Positions 16,475-23,797 are shown, counted from the first letter of the stretch. The stretch is 64,000 nt of DNA from Solirubrobacter sp963848475 (GCA_963848475.1 CAWKDW010000012.1:186001-250000); one strand, 5' to 3'. Notes: a model not told the origin generated them from the letters alone. A program made the numbers and translations.

Positions 16475-17770
16475 CTAGTTCGCTTCAGTTGAGACCCCGG
16501 CCGCGAACTTGCGCAACGCGGCCTCGCGACGGGTGGGGATGTGCTCGCTGGGGAGGCCGTTGGCCGGTACCTCGTACCCGCGCAGCTCGTGGCGGGCCAC
16601 GAGCTCGCGATGCACCTCGTCGGCGCCGTCGACAAAGCGGGCGTGGCGAGCGAAGCGGTAGAGCATCTCCAGCGGCATGTCGCCCGAGTAGCCGAGCGAG
16701 CCGTGGATCTGCACGGCGCGGTCGATCACGTCGTGCAGGACCTTGGCCCCGAAGAACTTGATCATCGAGACGTCGGTGCGGGCGGCGCTGGAGCCGTGGT
16801 TGTCCATCAGCCAGGCGGCGTGCAGCGTCATCAGCCGCGCCGCCTGCATCTCGGCGGCGGAATCGGCGATCCATGCCTGGACGGTCTGGGTGTCCTTGAG
16901 CAGGCCGTGCTTGACCTGCCGATACAGCGCGCGCTCGCACATCGCGTCGTAGGCGCGGCGCGCCATGCCCAGCCAGCGCATGCAGTGGTGGATGCGGCCG
17001 GGCACGAGCCGCTTCTGGGCGATCAGGAAGCCCTCGCCCTCGCCGCCGAGCAGCGCGTCGGGGCCGAGCTGGACGTCGGTGTAGAAGATCTCGGAGTGGC
17101 CGCCGAGGACGCCGAAGCGCTCTTGCGGATGCTCCATCGTGGGCACGTCGCGCACGATGTCCACCCCCGGGGTGTCGACCGGCACGATGAACATCGACGC
17201 GCGGCGGTGCGGGGGCGCGTCGGGGTCGGTGACGGCCATGACGATCAGGAAGTCGGCGATCGAGCCGTTGGAGGTGAACCACTTGTGCCCGTTGAGCGCG
17301 TAGCCGTCGCCGTCCTTTGTCGCGCGCGTGATCAGCTGCGTGGGGTCGGAGCCCGGAGTCTCCGGCTCGGTCATCGAGAACGCCGAGCGGATCTCGCCCG
17401 CCAGCATCGGGTACAGCCAGCGCGCCTTCTGCTCCTCGGTGCCGGCGAGCGCGAGGATCTCGCTGTTGCCGGAGTCGGGCGCCTGGCAGCCGAACACCGG
17501 CGGTGCGTAGATCGAGGTCCCGAGGATCTCGTTCATCAGCCCGAGCTTGACCTGGCCGAAGCCCTGGCCGCCGAGCTCGGGCGGCAAGTGCGCGGCCCAC
17601 AGGCCACGCTCCTTGACCTGCTCCTGCAACGGCGCGTTGATGCGATCGAGGTCGGCCTGGGTCAGACGGTCCTCGATGGCCTCGATCGGCCACACCTCTT
17701 CGCGCACGAAGGCGTGCATCCACTCGAGCTGGCGCTCGAACTCGGGGTCGGTGCTGAAGTCCCAGGCCAC
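16475..17770 (-). CDS. Acyl-CoA dehydrogenase
   Basis: 431 residues of the ACAD10/11-like type. Visible landmarks are the FAD/substrate segment SAFSMTEPETPGSDPTQL, the GHKWFTSNG strand, the helical C-terminal domain with QIHGSLGYSGDMPLE and RFARHARFVDGADEVH near the end. It would oxidise an acyl-CoA at the alpha-beta bond and pass electrons to ETF. The gene is monocistronic by spacing, with its own CTGAA-N10-TTAGC element just upstream, divergent from the XRE regulator. Confidence 0.92.
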   Translation of the reverse strand: MAWDFSTDPEFERQLEWMHAFVREEVWPIEAIEDRLTQADLDRINAPLQEQVKERGLWAAHLPPELGGQGFGQVKLGLMNEILGTSIYAPPVFGCQAPDSGNSEILALAGTEEQKARWLYPMLAGEIRSAFSMTEPETPGSDPTQLITRATKDGDGYALNGHKWFTSNGSIADFLIVMAVTDPDAPPHRRASMFIVPVDTPGVDIVRDVPTMEHPQERFGVLGGHSEIFYTDVQLGPDALLGGEGEGFLIAQKRLVPGRIHHCMRWLGMARRAYDAMCERALYRQVKHGLLKDTQTVQAWIADSAAEMQAARLMTLHAAWLMDNHGSSAARTDVSMIKFFGAKVLHDVIDRAVQIHGSLGYSGDMPLEMLYRFARHARFVDGADEVHRELVARHELRGYEVPANGLPSEHIPTRREAALRKFAAGVSTEAN

Positions 17771-17791
17771 GTCGTCGTCCTTTCGACAAAA

Positions 17792-17813
17792 CTGAACTCG
17801 AATAAGTTAGCAG
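17792..17813. promoter_or_regulatory. CTGAA-N10-TTAGCAG element between ACAD and XRE genes
   Basis: CTGAA (17792-17796), a 10-base spacer, then TTAGCAG. The left arm matches the island's TetR-like motif; the right arm matches the TTAGCAAG sequence seen before the phasin and hydrolase genes. The site serves the ACAD gene (minus) and XRE gene (plus). Confidence 0.4.
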
Positions 17814-17844
17814 TTCGGCGACGCTCACCGCGTAGACTTGACGC

Positions 17845-18192
17845 GTGGCCGACACGGACGACGAATCGACTTTCGGGCCGTTCATCCGCCATCAGCGTGA
17901 GATGCAGGACCTGACCATGCGCCAGCTCGCTGACCTGGTGGGCATCTCGAACCCGTACCTGTCGCAGATCGAGCGCGGGCTGCGCGAGCCGTCGGAACGG
18001 GTGCTCGAGGCGATCGCCGACAACCTCGAGATGTCGGCCGAGACGCTCAAGCAGCGTCGGCCGCGACCGCCGGCGGACGTGTCCGAGGAGTCGGCGGTGG
18101 TGGCCGCGATCCGCGCCGACCCGGATCTCAGCGCGAAGGAGCGTGCCGCGCTGATCGAGGTCTACGAGGCGTTCGTCGCCAGAAAGCACTGA
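17845..18192 (+). CDS. XRE family helix-turn-helix regulator
   Basis: 115 residues. The N-terminal HTH_3 domain (about residues 12-70) contains MRQLADLVGISNPYLSQIER, a classic XRE recognition unit; the C-terminal part is Pro/Arg-rich then acidic (LSAKERAALIEVYEAF). It is convergent with the phasin-like gene and separated from it by a perfect hairpin. XRE regulators of this size next to phasin genes are seen in actinobacterial storage loci, so phasin control is a reasonable inference. GTG start. Confidence 0.85.
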   Translation: MADTDDESTFGPFIRHQREMQDLTMRQLADLVGISNPYLSQIERGLREPSERVLEAIADNLEMSAETLKQRRPRPPADVSEESAVVAAIRADPDLSAKERAALIEVYEAFVARKH

Positions 18193-18223
18193 GCCGCGGC
18201 GCCGTTTGGGCGCCGCGGCTCAG
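18189..18223. terminator. Bidirectional hairpin terminator
   Basis: A perfect 15-base inverted repeat (18189-18203 and 18209-18223) with loop GTTTG lies between the convergent XRE and phasin-like genes. Its left arm includes the XRE stop codon. There is no T-tract, as is common in high-GC genomes. Confidence 0.8.
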
Positions 18224-18266
18224 GAATCGCCGCAGGAAGGAGGAGAGTGCGGCGAAGGTAAGGCGA

Positions 18267-18575
18267 CTAGCTGGCGACGAGCTCGCGCGCGGCGCTCGTG
18301 TAGGCCTTGGTGACCTCGCGGGCGAAGTCGGCCTGGGTGGTGGCGACCGTCGGGAGCCACTCGATCTTGGTCGCCGTCGCGGCCTTCTCGTAGCCGTCGG
18401 CGAACTGGACGACGGCCTTCTCGTAGGAGTCGAGGTAGGCGGCGCCGGCCTTGCGGCCGTTCTCGGCGGCCTTCTCGTTGAGCTCGGCGACCTTCGCGGA
18501 GGTCTTCTCGTTGAACTCGGCGACCTTCTCGGTCGCGGTCTCGATCGGATCGGCGGTCTTCGTGGGCGTGGCCAT
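18267..18575 (-). CDS. Phasin-like protein (copy 1)
   Basis: 102 residues, almost entirely helical, with heptad-like NEKTSAKVAELNEKAAENGR followed by AGAAYLDSYEKAVVQFADGY and ending TKAYTSAARELVAS. This fits the amphipathic helices of phasin or PHA-granule/lipid-body surface proteins. It shares GxKAG...FADxY...FTREL/FAREV and SAAREL with the protein at 21679-21948, so the two are paralogues. No PHA synthase is in the window. Its promoter has repeated TTAGCAAG sequences. Confidence 0.72.
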   Translation of the reverse strand: MATPTKTADPIETATEKVAEFNEKTSAKVAELNEKAAENGRKAGAAYLDSYEKAVVQFADGYEKAATATKIEWLPTVATTQADFAREVTKAYTSAARELVAS

Positions 18576-18607
18576 GTCGGTTCCTTTGGTCGGGGTGGGC
18601 CGCTTGT

Positions 18608-18652
18608 GTTAGCAAGATTAGCAAGCATGTTGGCTAAGTCAAGTGACTTCAG
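18608..18652. promoter_or_regulatory. Divergent promoter: TTAGCAAG repeats and ACTTCAG element
   Basis: Between the phasin-like gene (minus) and the hydrolase (plus) are TTAGCAAG and ATTAGCAAG in direct repeat (about 18609-18625), then TGACTTCAGG (18644-18653). TTAGCAAG also occurs before the hydrolase at 20255, suggesting a second shared factor, possibly the XRE protein. Confidence 0.4.
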
Positions 18653-18666
18653 GTAAATTTCTCGCC

Positions 18667-19488
18667 ATGCTCCACTTCGAATCCACCGGCGAGGGTCCGG
18701 CCGTGCTGCTGATCATGGGTCTCGGCCTCCCGGGCGACGCCTGGTGGCGAACCGTCCCCGTGCTCGCGCGCTCGCTCCAGGTCGTGACGTTCGACAACCG
18801 CGGCGCGGGGCGCAGCGAGCGTCCGGCCGGCCCGCTGACGCTCGCCGGGATGGCCGCGGACGCGGTCTCCGTGCTCGACGCGACGGGGATCGCGCGCTCA
18901 CACGTCTACGGGATCTCGATGGGCGGGATGATCGCCCAGGAGGTCGCGCTCCGGTATCCGGATCGTGTCGACGCGCTCGTGCTCGGCGCGACCTCCGCGG
19001 GCGGCCGGGCCGCGACGCCGCCGGACGCCGAGACGCTGGCCTTCCTCCGCCGCCGCGCCACCGTCCCCGACGAGGAGGGCCGCTGGGCCTCCGTGCCGTA
19101 CGTGTACAGCGAGCGCACGCGCCGCGCGGGCGGCGCGCGCATCGGCGAGGACTTCGCCCGCCGGCGGGCGTACCGGTTCGATCCGGTCGGCTACGGCGCC
19201 CAGCTGGCGGCCGCGGCGGGTCACGACGCGGCGGAACGGCTCGGGGGCATCCGCGCGCCGACGCTCGTCGTGCACGGCGCCGAGGATCGGATGGTGCCGC
19301 CGGCGAACGGGCGCGCGCTCGCCGCGGCGATCGCGGGCGCACGCCTGCTCGAGCTCGATGACGCGGCCCATCTCTACACGACCGACGAGCCTGCCGCCGA
19401 CGAGGCCGTGCTCGAGTTCCTGCGTCAGCTGACGGCTTCGAAGAAGCGGCCGACCTCGGCGTCGGCCTCCGGGTCCTCGGTCGTGTAG
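18667..19488 (+). CDS. Alpha/beta hydrolase
   Basis: 273 residues from the ATG at 18667; an in-frame GTG at 18643 is less likely because the ACTTCAG element overlaps it. The fold is classical: LLIMGLGLPG oxyanion loop, TFDNRGAGRS, nucleophile elbow GISMGG, acid in HGAEDRMVPP and His in DDAAHLYTTD. It resembles 3-oxoadipate enol-lactonase-like hydrolases. The gene is a paralogue of the convergent one at 19425-20255; the 3' ends overlap by 64 bases, so the last 18 or so residues (TASKKRPTSASASG) may be a recent extension. Confidence 0.87.
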   Translation: MLHFESTGEGPAVLLIMGLGLPGDAWWRTVPVLARSLQVVTFDNRGAGRSERPAGPLTLAGMAADAVSVLDATGIARSHVYGISMGGMIAQEVALRYPDRVDALVLGATSAGGRAATPPDAETLAFLRRRATVPDEEGRWASVPYVYSERTRRAGGARIGEDFARRRAYRFDPVGYGAQLAAAAGHDAAERLGGIRAPTLVVHGAEDRMVPPANGRALAAAIAGARLLELDDAAHLYTTDEPAADEAVLEFLRQLTASKKRPTSASASGSSVV

Positions 19489-20255
19489 AGGTGGCCGGTC
19501 CCCTCGAGCAGGTGGAGCCGGCCGTGGGGCAGGCGGCTCGCGATCAGACGGGCGTTGTCGACGGGCACGACGCGGTCGTCCTCGCCGTGGACCACGAGCG
19601 CGGGAACCTCGATGCGGTGCAGGCGGCTCGTGCAGTTGTGCAGCGCCGCGGCCATCAACTGGGCCTGGTAGGCCTCCTCGTCGAACTCGTAGGCGAGCCG
19701 GCGGCGGATGTCCTCGGCGATGCGGTCGGCGTGCTGGTCGCGGCAGCGGCGGCCGTAGTTGTAGGCCACGGACGCCCAGGCGGCCTCCTCGCGCGGCCGG
19801 TTCACACGACCCTGGAAGAACGACATGACCTCGTCGTCGGCCATCCTGGCGCGGCGGCCGCCCGGGGTCGTCGCGCCGAGCACGAGCGAGCGGACGCGCC
19901 GGGGATGGCGCAGGGCGAGCTGCTGGGCGACCATCCCGCCCAGCGAGAGCCCGTAGACGTTGGCGTGCTCGATCTCGAGCGCGTCGAGCACGGCGACCGC
20001 GTCGTCGGCGAGCGCTTCGGTCGTGTACGCGGGCGTGAGGCCGCGCGAGCGCCCGACGCCGCGGTTGTCGAACGTGATCACGCGGAAGCGGCGGCTCAGC
20101 GTGTCGACCGTGCGCCACCACGCGCCGCCGCTCAGGCCGAGGCCCATGACGAGGAGCACGGGCGGGCCCTCACCGGTGCTCTCCCAGTACAACTGGGTGT
20201 GCAGGTCGGGGTGCGCCGTGCCGGTGACGGTCGCTGTGCGCATCACAGCAACCAT
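19425..20255 (-). CDS. Alpha/beta hydrolase (paralogue of 18667-19488)
   Basis: 276 residues with LLVMGLGLSG, TFDNRGVGRS, nucleophile elbow GLSLGG, HGEDDRVVPV and the catalytic His in EGTGHLYTTED. Sequence blocks align along the whole length with the tail-to-tail neighbour, showing an inverted duplication. A slightly shorter start (20243) is also possible. Hydrolysis of a lactone or ester intermediate is likely, substrate unknown. The promoter holds TTAGCAAG and CTTCAGTT elements. Confidence 0.87.
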   Translation of the reverse strand: MVAVMRTATVTGTAHPDLHTQLYWESTGEGPPVLLVMGLGLSGGAWWRTVDTLSRRFRVITFDNRGVGRSRGLTPAYTTEALADDAVAVLDALEIEHANVYGLSLGGMVAQQLALRHPRRVRSLVLGATTPGGRRARMADDEVMSFFQGRVNRPREEAAWASVAYNYGRRCRDQHADRIAEDIRRRLAYEFDEEAYQAQLMAAALHNCTSRLHRIEVPALVVHGEDDRVVPVDNARLIASRLPHGRLHLLEGTGHLYTTEDPEADAEVGRFFEAVS

Positions 20256-20262
20256 AGAGCAC

Positions 20263-20338
20263 GAGTTAGCAAGTTAGCTTCAGTTCCGGAAACAGCCTGG
20301 GAATACTGGCCGAATATTCAAATTTGAAATGACTTCAG
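20263..20338. promoter_or_regulatory. Divergent promoter with TTAGCAAG and two CTTCAGTT elements
   Basis: GTTAGCAAGTTAGC (about 20264-20277), CTTCAGTT (20278-20285) and TGACTTCAGTT (20330-20340) lie between the hydrolase (minus) and the alcohol dehydrogenase set (plus). The stretch around 20310-20330 is locally AT-rich, suggesting a -10 region. Confidence 0.4.
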
Positions 20339-20359
20339 TTCTGGTGTAGGTTGTTCGGC

Positions 20360-20530
20360 ATGAACCCTCCCACACACATCCGCCGCTTCGTCGTCCCCAC
20401 CGTCCGCGAGCTCGGTCTTTCCCAGGGTGGCCGCGACATCCCGCCCGAACAGCGCGTCACGCGCCCGACGCAGCGCTCGCTCGTCGCCGCATCACTGCTC
20501 TTCTGCCCCGCCCGCGCCGGCCGCGGTTGA
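20360..20530 (+). CDS. Possible small upstream ORF coupled to the alcohol dehydrogenase
   Basis: 56 codons starting MNPPTHIRRFVVPTVRELGL and ending PARAGRG, basic, with no recognised domain. Its TGA overlaps the ATG of the alcohol dehydrogenase (TGATG), the same coupling used by true gene pairs nearby. It lies right after an ACTTCAGTT promoter element. There is no clear ribosome site, so it could instead be a 5' leader. Coding is uncertain. Confidence 0.3.
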   Translation: MNPPTHIRRFVVPTVRELGLSQGGRDIPPEQRVTRPTQRSLVAASLLFCPARAGRG

Positions 20531-21570
20531 TGCGGGCCTTCCAGCTCGTCGAGTGGCAGCAGCCACCGGTCCTGCGAGACGTGCCCGTGCCGGAGCCGGG
20601 GCCGGGCGAGGTGCTCGTGAAGGTCGGCGGGGCGGGTGCGTGCCATTCCGACCTGCACGTCATGGAGTGGCCCGCGGACTTTCTGCCCTACGAGCTGCCG
20701 TTCACGCTCGGGCACGAGAACGCCGGCTGGATCGAGGCGCTTGGTGCGGGAGTCAAGGGCTGGGAGGTCGGCCAGGCGGTCGCGGTCTACGGACCGTGGG
20801 GCTGTGGGCGCTGCCGCCCCTGCCGGACCGGACTGGAGACCCTGTGCGAGCGCGCGGCGCAGATCGGCGCGGCCGGCGGTGGCCTTGGCCGTGATGGCGG
20901 CATGGCCGAGTACATGCTCGTCCCCGACCCCCGCCTGCTCGTGCCGCTCGAGGATCTTGATCCGCGCGACGCGGCGCCGTTGTCCGACGCCGCGCTGACG
21001 CCGTACCACGCGATCAAGCTCGCGCTGCACCAACTCGTGCCAGGCACGAGCGCGGTCGTGATCGGCGTCGGCGGTCTCGGCCACATGGCCGTGCAGATCC
21101 TGCGCGCGCTCTCACCCGCGCAGGTCATCGCGACCGACATCGATTCCGGCAAGCTCGAGCTCGCCCGCGCGGTCGGTGCCGATCACACGGTCGCCTCCGG
21201 CGAACACGCCGCGGAGGAGATCCGCGAGCTGACGCGCGGGCGCGGTTGCACCCTGGTGCTCGATTGCGTCGGCAACGACGCGACGCTCGCGCTGGACACG
21301 CAGGTGGTCGCCAAGGGTGGCGCGGTGATGGTGATCGGCGTGGGGGGCGGCACGCTCGAGTACCGCTTCAACACGCTGCCGTCGGACGCGAGCCTCACCC
21401 ACCCGTACTGGGGGAGCGTGATCGAACTCGCGGAGGTGCTCGAGCTGGCGCGCGCGGGCCGCATCACCGCGCACGCCGAGCACTTCCCGCTCGAGCGCGT
21501 CGCCGACGCCTACGAGCGGATGCAGAACGGCACCCTCTCGGGGCGCGCCGTCATCACGCCGCACGGCTGA
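20530..21570 (+). CDS. Zinc-dependent alcohol dehydrogenase
   Basis: 346 residues of the Zn-MDR family: catalytic zinc site CHSDLH and GHENAGW, a structural-zinc loop with four Cys (CGRCRPCRTGLETLC), and the NAD site GVGGLGHMAVQ followed by a cofactor-binding TDIDSGKLE (Asp, so NAD preference). It oxidises a primary or secondary alcohol to the aldehyde or ketone. The start at 20530 overlaps the short upstream frame. Placed beside a P450 and CoA ligases, it could take a hydroxylated side chain towards the acid; this is inference. Confidence 0.92.
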   Translation: MRAFQLVEWQQPPVLRDVPVPEPGPGEVLVKVGGAGACHSDLHVMEWPADFLPYELPFTLGHENAGWIEALGAGVKGWEVGQAVAVYGPWGCGRCRPCRTGLETLCERAAQIGAAGGGLGRDGGMAEYMLVPDPRLLVPLEDLDPRDAAPLSDAALTPYHAIKLALHQLVPGTSAVVIGVGGLGHMAVQILRALSPAQVIATDIDSGKLELARAVGADHTVASGEHAAEEIRELTRGRGCTLVLDCVGNDATLALDTQVVAKGGAVMVIGVGGGTLEYRFNTLPSDASLTHPYWGSVIELAEVLELARAGRITAHAEHFPLERVADAYERMQNGTLSGRAVITPHG

Positions 21571-21630
21571 TCGCCGCCGGCTGACTCGAGTTCAAGATCG
21601 CGACGGCTTGACAGTTGCGGCGTCCGTGCC

Positions 21631-21650
21631 TAAACTGAAGTCAAGTCAAG
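21631..21650. promoter_or_regulatory. ACTGAAGTCAAG element upstream of phasin copy 2
   Basis: AAACTGAAGTCAAGTCAAGG lies about 30 bases before the phasin-like gene. It is the reverse complement form of TGACTTCAGTT, and the last clear instance of the island motif. Confidence 0.45.
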
Positions 21651-21678
21651 GTTGATCACGCGCTAGAAAGGCTTCAGC

Positions 21679-21948
21679 ATGGCTCAGAACACCACCACCC
21701 AGCAGGCGGAAGCCGCTGCCGAGCGGATTCGGGAACTCAACGAGCGCGTGCTCGAGTTCGGCAAGAAGGCAGGCCTCCAGTTCCTCGAGGCATACGAGTC
21801 GAACATGAAGACCTTCGCGGACTACGGCGACAAGTTCGCCGACTCCGCGCAGGCGGAGTGGGTCACGACCGCGGTGCGCGCGCAGACCGACTTCACGCGC
21901 GAACTGACGCGGCTCTACAGCACGGCTGCACGCGACCTCATCAAATAG
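21679..21948 (+). CDS. Phasin-like protein (copy 2)
   Basis: 89 residues, nearly all helical: AEAAAERIRELNERVLEFGK, then AGLQFLEAYESNMKTFADYG, ending TRLYSTAARDLIK. It aligns with the protein at 18267-18575 over the C-terminal two thirds. Amphipathic helices of this type coat PHA granules or lipid bodies. A clear GAAAGG ribosome site precedes the ATG. It is followed after 19 bases by the adenylate kinase gene, probably on the same transcript. Confidence 0.72.
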   Translation: MAQNTTTQQAEAAAERIRELNERVLEFGKKAGLQFLEAYESNMKTFADYGDKFADSAQAEWVTTAVRAQTDFTRELTRLYSTAARDLIK

Positions 21949-21967
21949 CGCGAGGAACGGCCACGCT

Positions 21968-22609
21968 GTGAGCGACATGAACCTCGTCCTGCTCGGGCCA
22001 CCGGGCGCCGGCAAAGGTACGCAGGCTGCGCGGCTTCGCGACGAACTTCGGCTGCCGTACCTGAGTACCGGCGATCTACTCCGCAGACACCGTGCGAAGG
22101 AAACCGCGCTCGGACTCGCGGCCGCCGAGTACATGGACCAAGGACAGCTCGTTCCTGACGAGCTCATCATCACCATGCTCATGGATGCCGTCGACGGTCC
22201 GCCGCGTGGATTTCTCCTCGACGGGTTCCCGAGAACCGTGGTTCAGGCCGAGGCGCTGGAGCGAAGGCTCGACGCGGCTGGGAGCCGGTTGCGCGCGGTC
22301 GTGCTCGTCGACGTGCCCGACCACGTGATCGTGGGGCGCATCGCCGGCCGGCTGACCTGCCCGTACGGTCACGTCTACCACGCACGGAGCTCACCGCCCG
22401 TTCGGGCCGGGATATGCGATCGGGATGGCGAGATCCTGTTGCAGCGCAATGACGACCAGGTCGAGACGGTCCTCCGTCGTCTCTCCGTCTACCACGAGTC
22501 GACAGCGCCGCTGGCGGCCTTCTACGAGCGGCGCAACGTGCTGGTGCGCGTCGACGGCGACCGAGCACCGGACGACGTGTTCGACGCGATAAGCGGCGCC
22601 CTCGAGTGA
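21968..22609 (+). CDS. adk: Adenylate kinase
   Basis: 213 residues with P-loop GPPGAGKGT (residues 10-18), the AMP-binding STGDLLR and DGFPRT motifs, and a LID with zinc-type Cys (CPYGHVYHA and ICDRDG). It interconverts AMP + ATP with 2 ADP. It is away from the usual secY/infA ribosomal context and directly after a phasin gene in a cluster with several AMP-forming ligases. A dedicated AMP-recycling role is a reasonable inference; this may be a second genomic copy. The GTG start is used; an ATG at 21977 is an alternative. Confidence 0.88.
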   Translation: MSDMNLVLLGPPGAGKGTQAARLRDELRLPYLSTGDLLRRHRAKETALGLAAAEYMDQGQLVPDELIITMLMDAVDGPPRGFLLDGFPRTVVQAEALERRLDAAGSRLRAVVLVDVPDHVIVGRIAGRLTCPYGHVYHARSSPPVRAGICDRDGEILLQRNDDQVETVLRRLSVYHESTAPLAAFYERRNVLVRVDGDRAPDDVFDAISGALE

Positions 22610-22631
22610 CGCCGGCGAACCGCGTGTGATG

Positions 22632-22674
22632 ACCCGCTCGGCAGCCGAGACGTTGGCCAGCGGGGCGAGCGGGT
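22632..22674. terminator. Possible hairpin terminator after adenylate kinase
   Basis: ACCCGCTCG (22632-22640) and CGAGCGGGT (22666-22674) are a perfect 9-base inverted repeat with a 25-base loop. It lies 22 bases after the adk stop and marks the end of the catabolic island. Confidence 0.45.
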
Positions 22675-22750
22675 AAGCCGCGCCGGAATCTACCCGTCCA
22701 AACGGACAGGTCCGACCGCTTAGCGCCGCGCGGGCCTGTACGGTGGCGCG

Positions 22751-23746
22751 ATGCGCCTCGTCTCGCGACTCCTCGCCTGTCTTTTGCTGCTGGCGGCCGT
22801 GCCCGCCTCGGCCTCCGCGGCGATCTCGTACACGCTCGACATCAAGGCCCACCCGAGCGTGTTCAAGGCGAACACCGTGGTCGACGTGCCGCTGTACTTC
22901 GTGGAGACGCGAGGCGCCGGGGACCCGGCCGGGATCAAGACCGGGAGCACGCTGCGCAACGTGCAGGCGGACTTCTACAGCTCGCACTCGAAGTTCCTGG
23001 GTTTCACGCCGGTGGCACTGTTCGACGACGACGGCTGTGATCTCTACTGCATCAACAAGTTCCAGTACGTGCACACCTACCAGAACGGCGTCAAGAGCTC
23101 GATCTACTTCAACGCGCAGAGCAAGACGGGCTTGCCCATCACGCTCGACAACTCCGGCATCACGGGCCGGACCGAGGTGCTCATGGGCACGCTGAAGATC
23201 CAGGTCGGCCCGGTCGTCGAGGTCGCCGGGCACAAGGTGGTGTTCGACGCGGTGTTCCACGACGATCCGATCGGCGGCAACATCATCGTGCCGACGGTCT
23301 TCACCCCCGATCGCGGAACGAAGGGGCTCTCGAACATGGTCACCAAGCGGATCATGGTCTTCAACGACGACGTGGTGCCCGAGGGCATCGCACCCGGTGA
23401 CGGCGGCGCGGGCGGCGCCTCCGGCGGCGGCGGCCCGACCCCCACGCCGGCAGCCGGCGGCGACCTCGCGTCCGGTGCCGGCGGCAGCGGAGCGGCCGGC
23501 GGCACCGGCTCCCCGGCCCCGGCGTCCAACAAGTCGTGCTCCACCGCGAAGAGGAACCTCCTCAAGGCCACCGCGACCGTGAAGAAGGCCAAGAAGCTGG
23601 CCGCGACACGGGCCAAGCAGGCCAAGCGCGCGCCCGCCGCCAAGCGGAGCGCCGCACGCAAGAAGGCCAAGCAGGCGCAGGCCGCGCTCAAGAAGGCCCA
23701 GAAGAAGCGCACGGCCGTGCAGCGGACGGTCCGAACCGTCTGCTGA
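22751..23746 (+). CDS. Secreted protein with Lys/Ala-rich C-terminal tail
   Basis: 331 residues: a signal peptide (LLACLLLLAAVPASASA), a beta-rich domain to about residue 210 (starting ISYTLDIKAHPSVFKANTVV, cohesin-like in feel but not assignable), a Gly/Pro/Ser-rich linker (about 215-255), then a Lys/Ala-rich helical tail of about 70 residues bounded by two Cys (NKSC and TVC). The tail has histone-H1-like KKAKK repeats and could bind acidic wall polymers or nucleic acid. Function unknown. Monocistronic. Confidence 0.75.
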   Translation: MRLVSRLLACLLLLAAVPASASAAISYTLDIKAHPSVFKANTVVDVPLYFVETRGAGDPAGIKTGSTLRNVQADFYSSHSKFLGFTPVALFDDDGCDLYCINKFQYVHTYQNGVKSSIYFNAQSKTGLPITLDNSGITGRTEVLMGTLKIQVGPVVEVAGHKVVFDAVFHDDPIGGNIIVPTVFTPDRGTKGLSNMVTKRIMVFNDDVVPEGIAPGDGGAGGASGGGGPTPTPAAGGDLASGAGGSGAAGGTGSPAPASNKSCSTAKRNLLKATATVKKAKKLAATRAKQAKRAPAAKRSAARKKAKQAQAALKKAQKKRTAVQRTVRTVC

Positions 23747-23773
23747 GCCGCGTCAGGGGGCGTGTTGAGCCCC

Positions 23774-23797
23774 TTCAACGGCGGCGCGATTGACTCG
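23774..23797 (+). repeat. 24-bp direct repeat, copy A
   Basis: The 24 bases starting TTCAACGGCGGCGCGATTGA recur at 26554-26577 with one mismatch. The two copies flank the metallopeptidase gene. Copy A lacks the left arm that makes copy B part of a hairpin. Confidence 0.7.

Noticed and set aside
16480..16493. CTTCAGTT near the end of the acyl-CoA dehydrogenase
   Set aside because: It lies in the C-terminal codons of the gene (STEAN), not in a promoter, so I did not count it as an operator.
22696..22707. GTCC-AAAC-GGAC inverted repeat before the secreted protein
   Set aside because: Only 4-base arms, easily due to chance in GC-rich sequence.
23390..23700. Repetitive GGCGGC and AAGGCC tracts
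   Set aside because: These encode the Gly/Pro linker and Lys/Ala tail of the secreted protein; no CRISPR-like spacing or IS ends.
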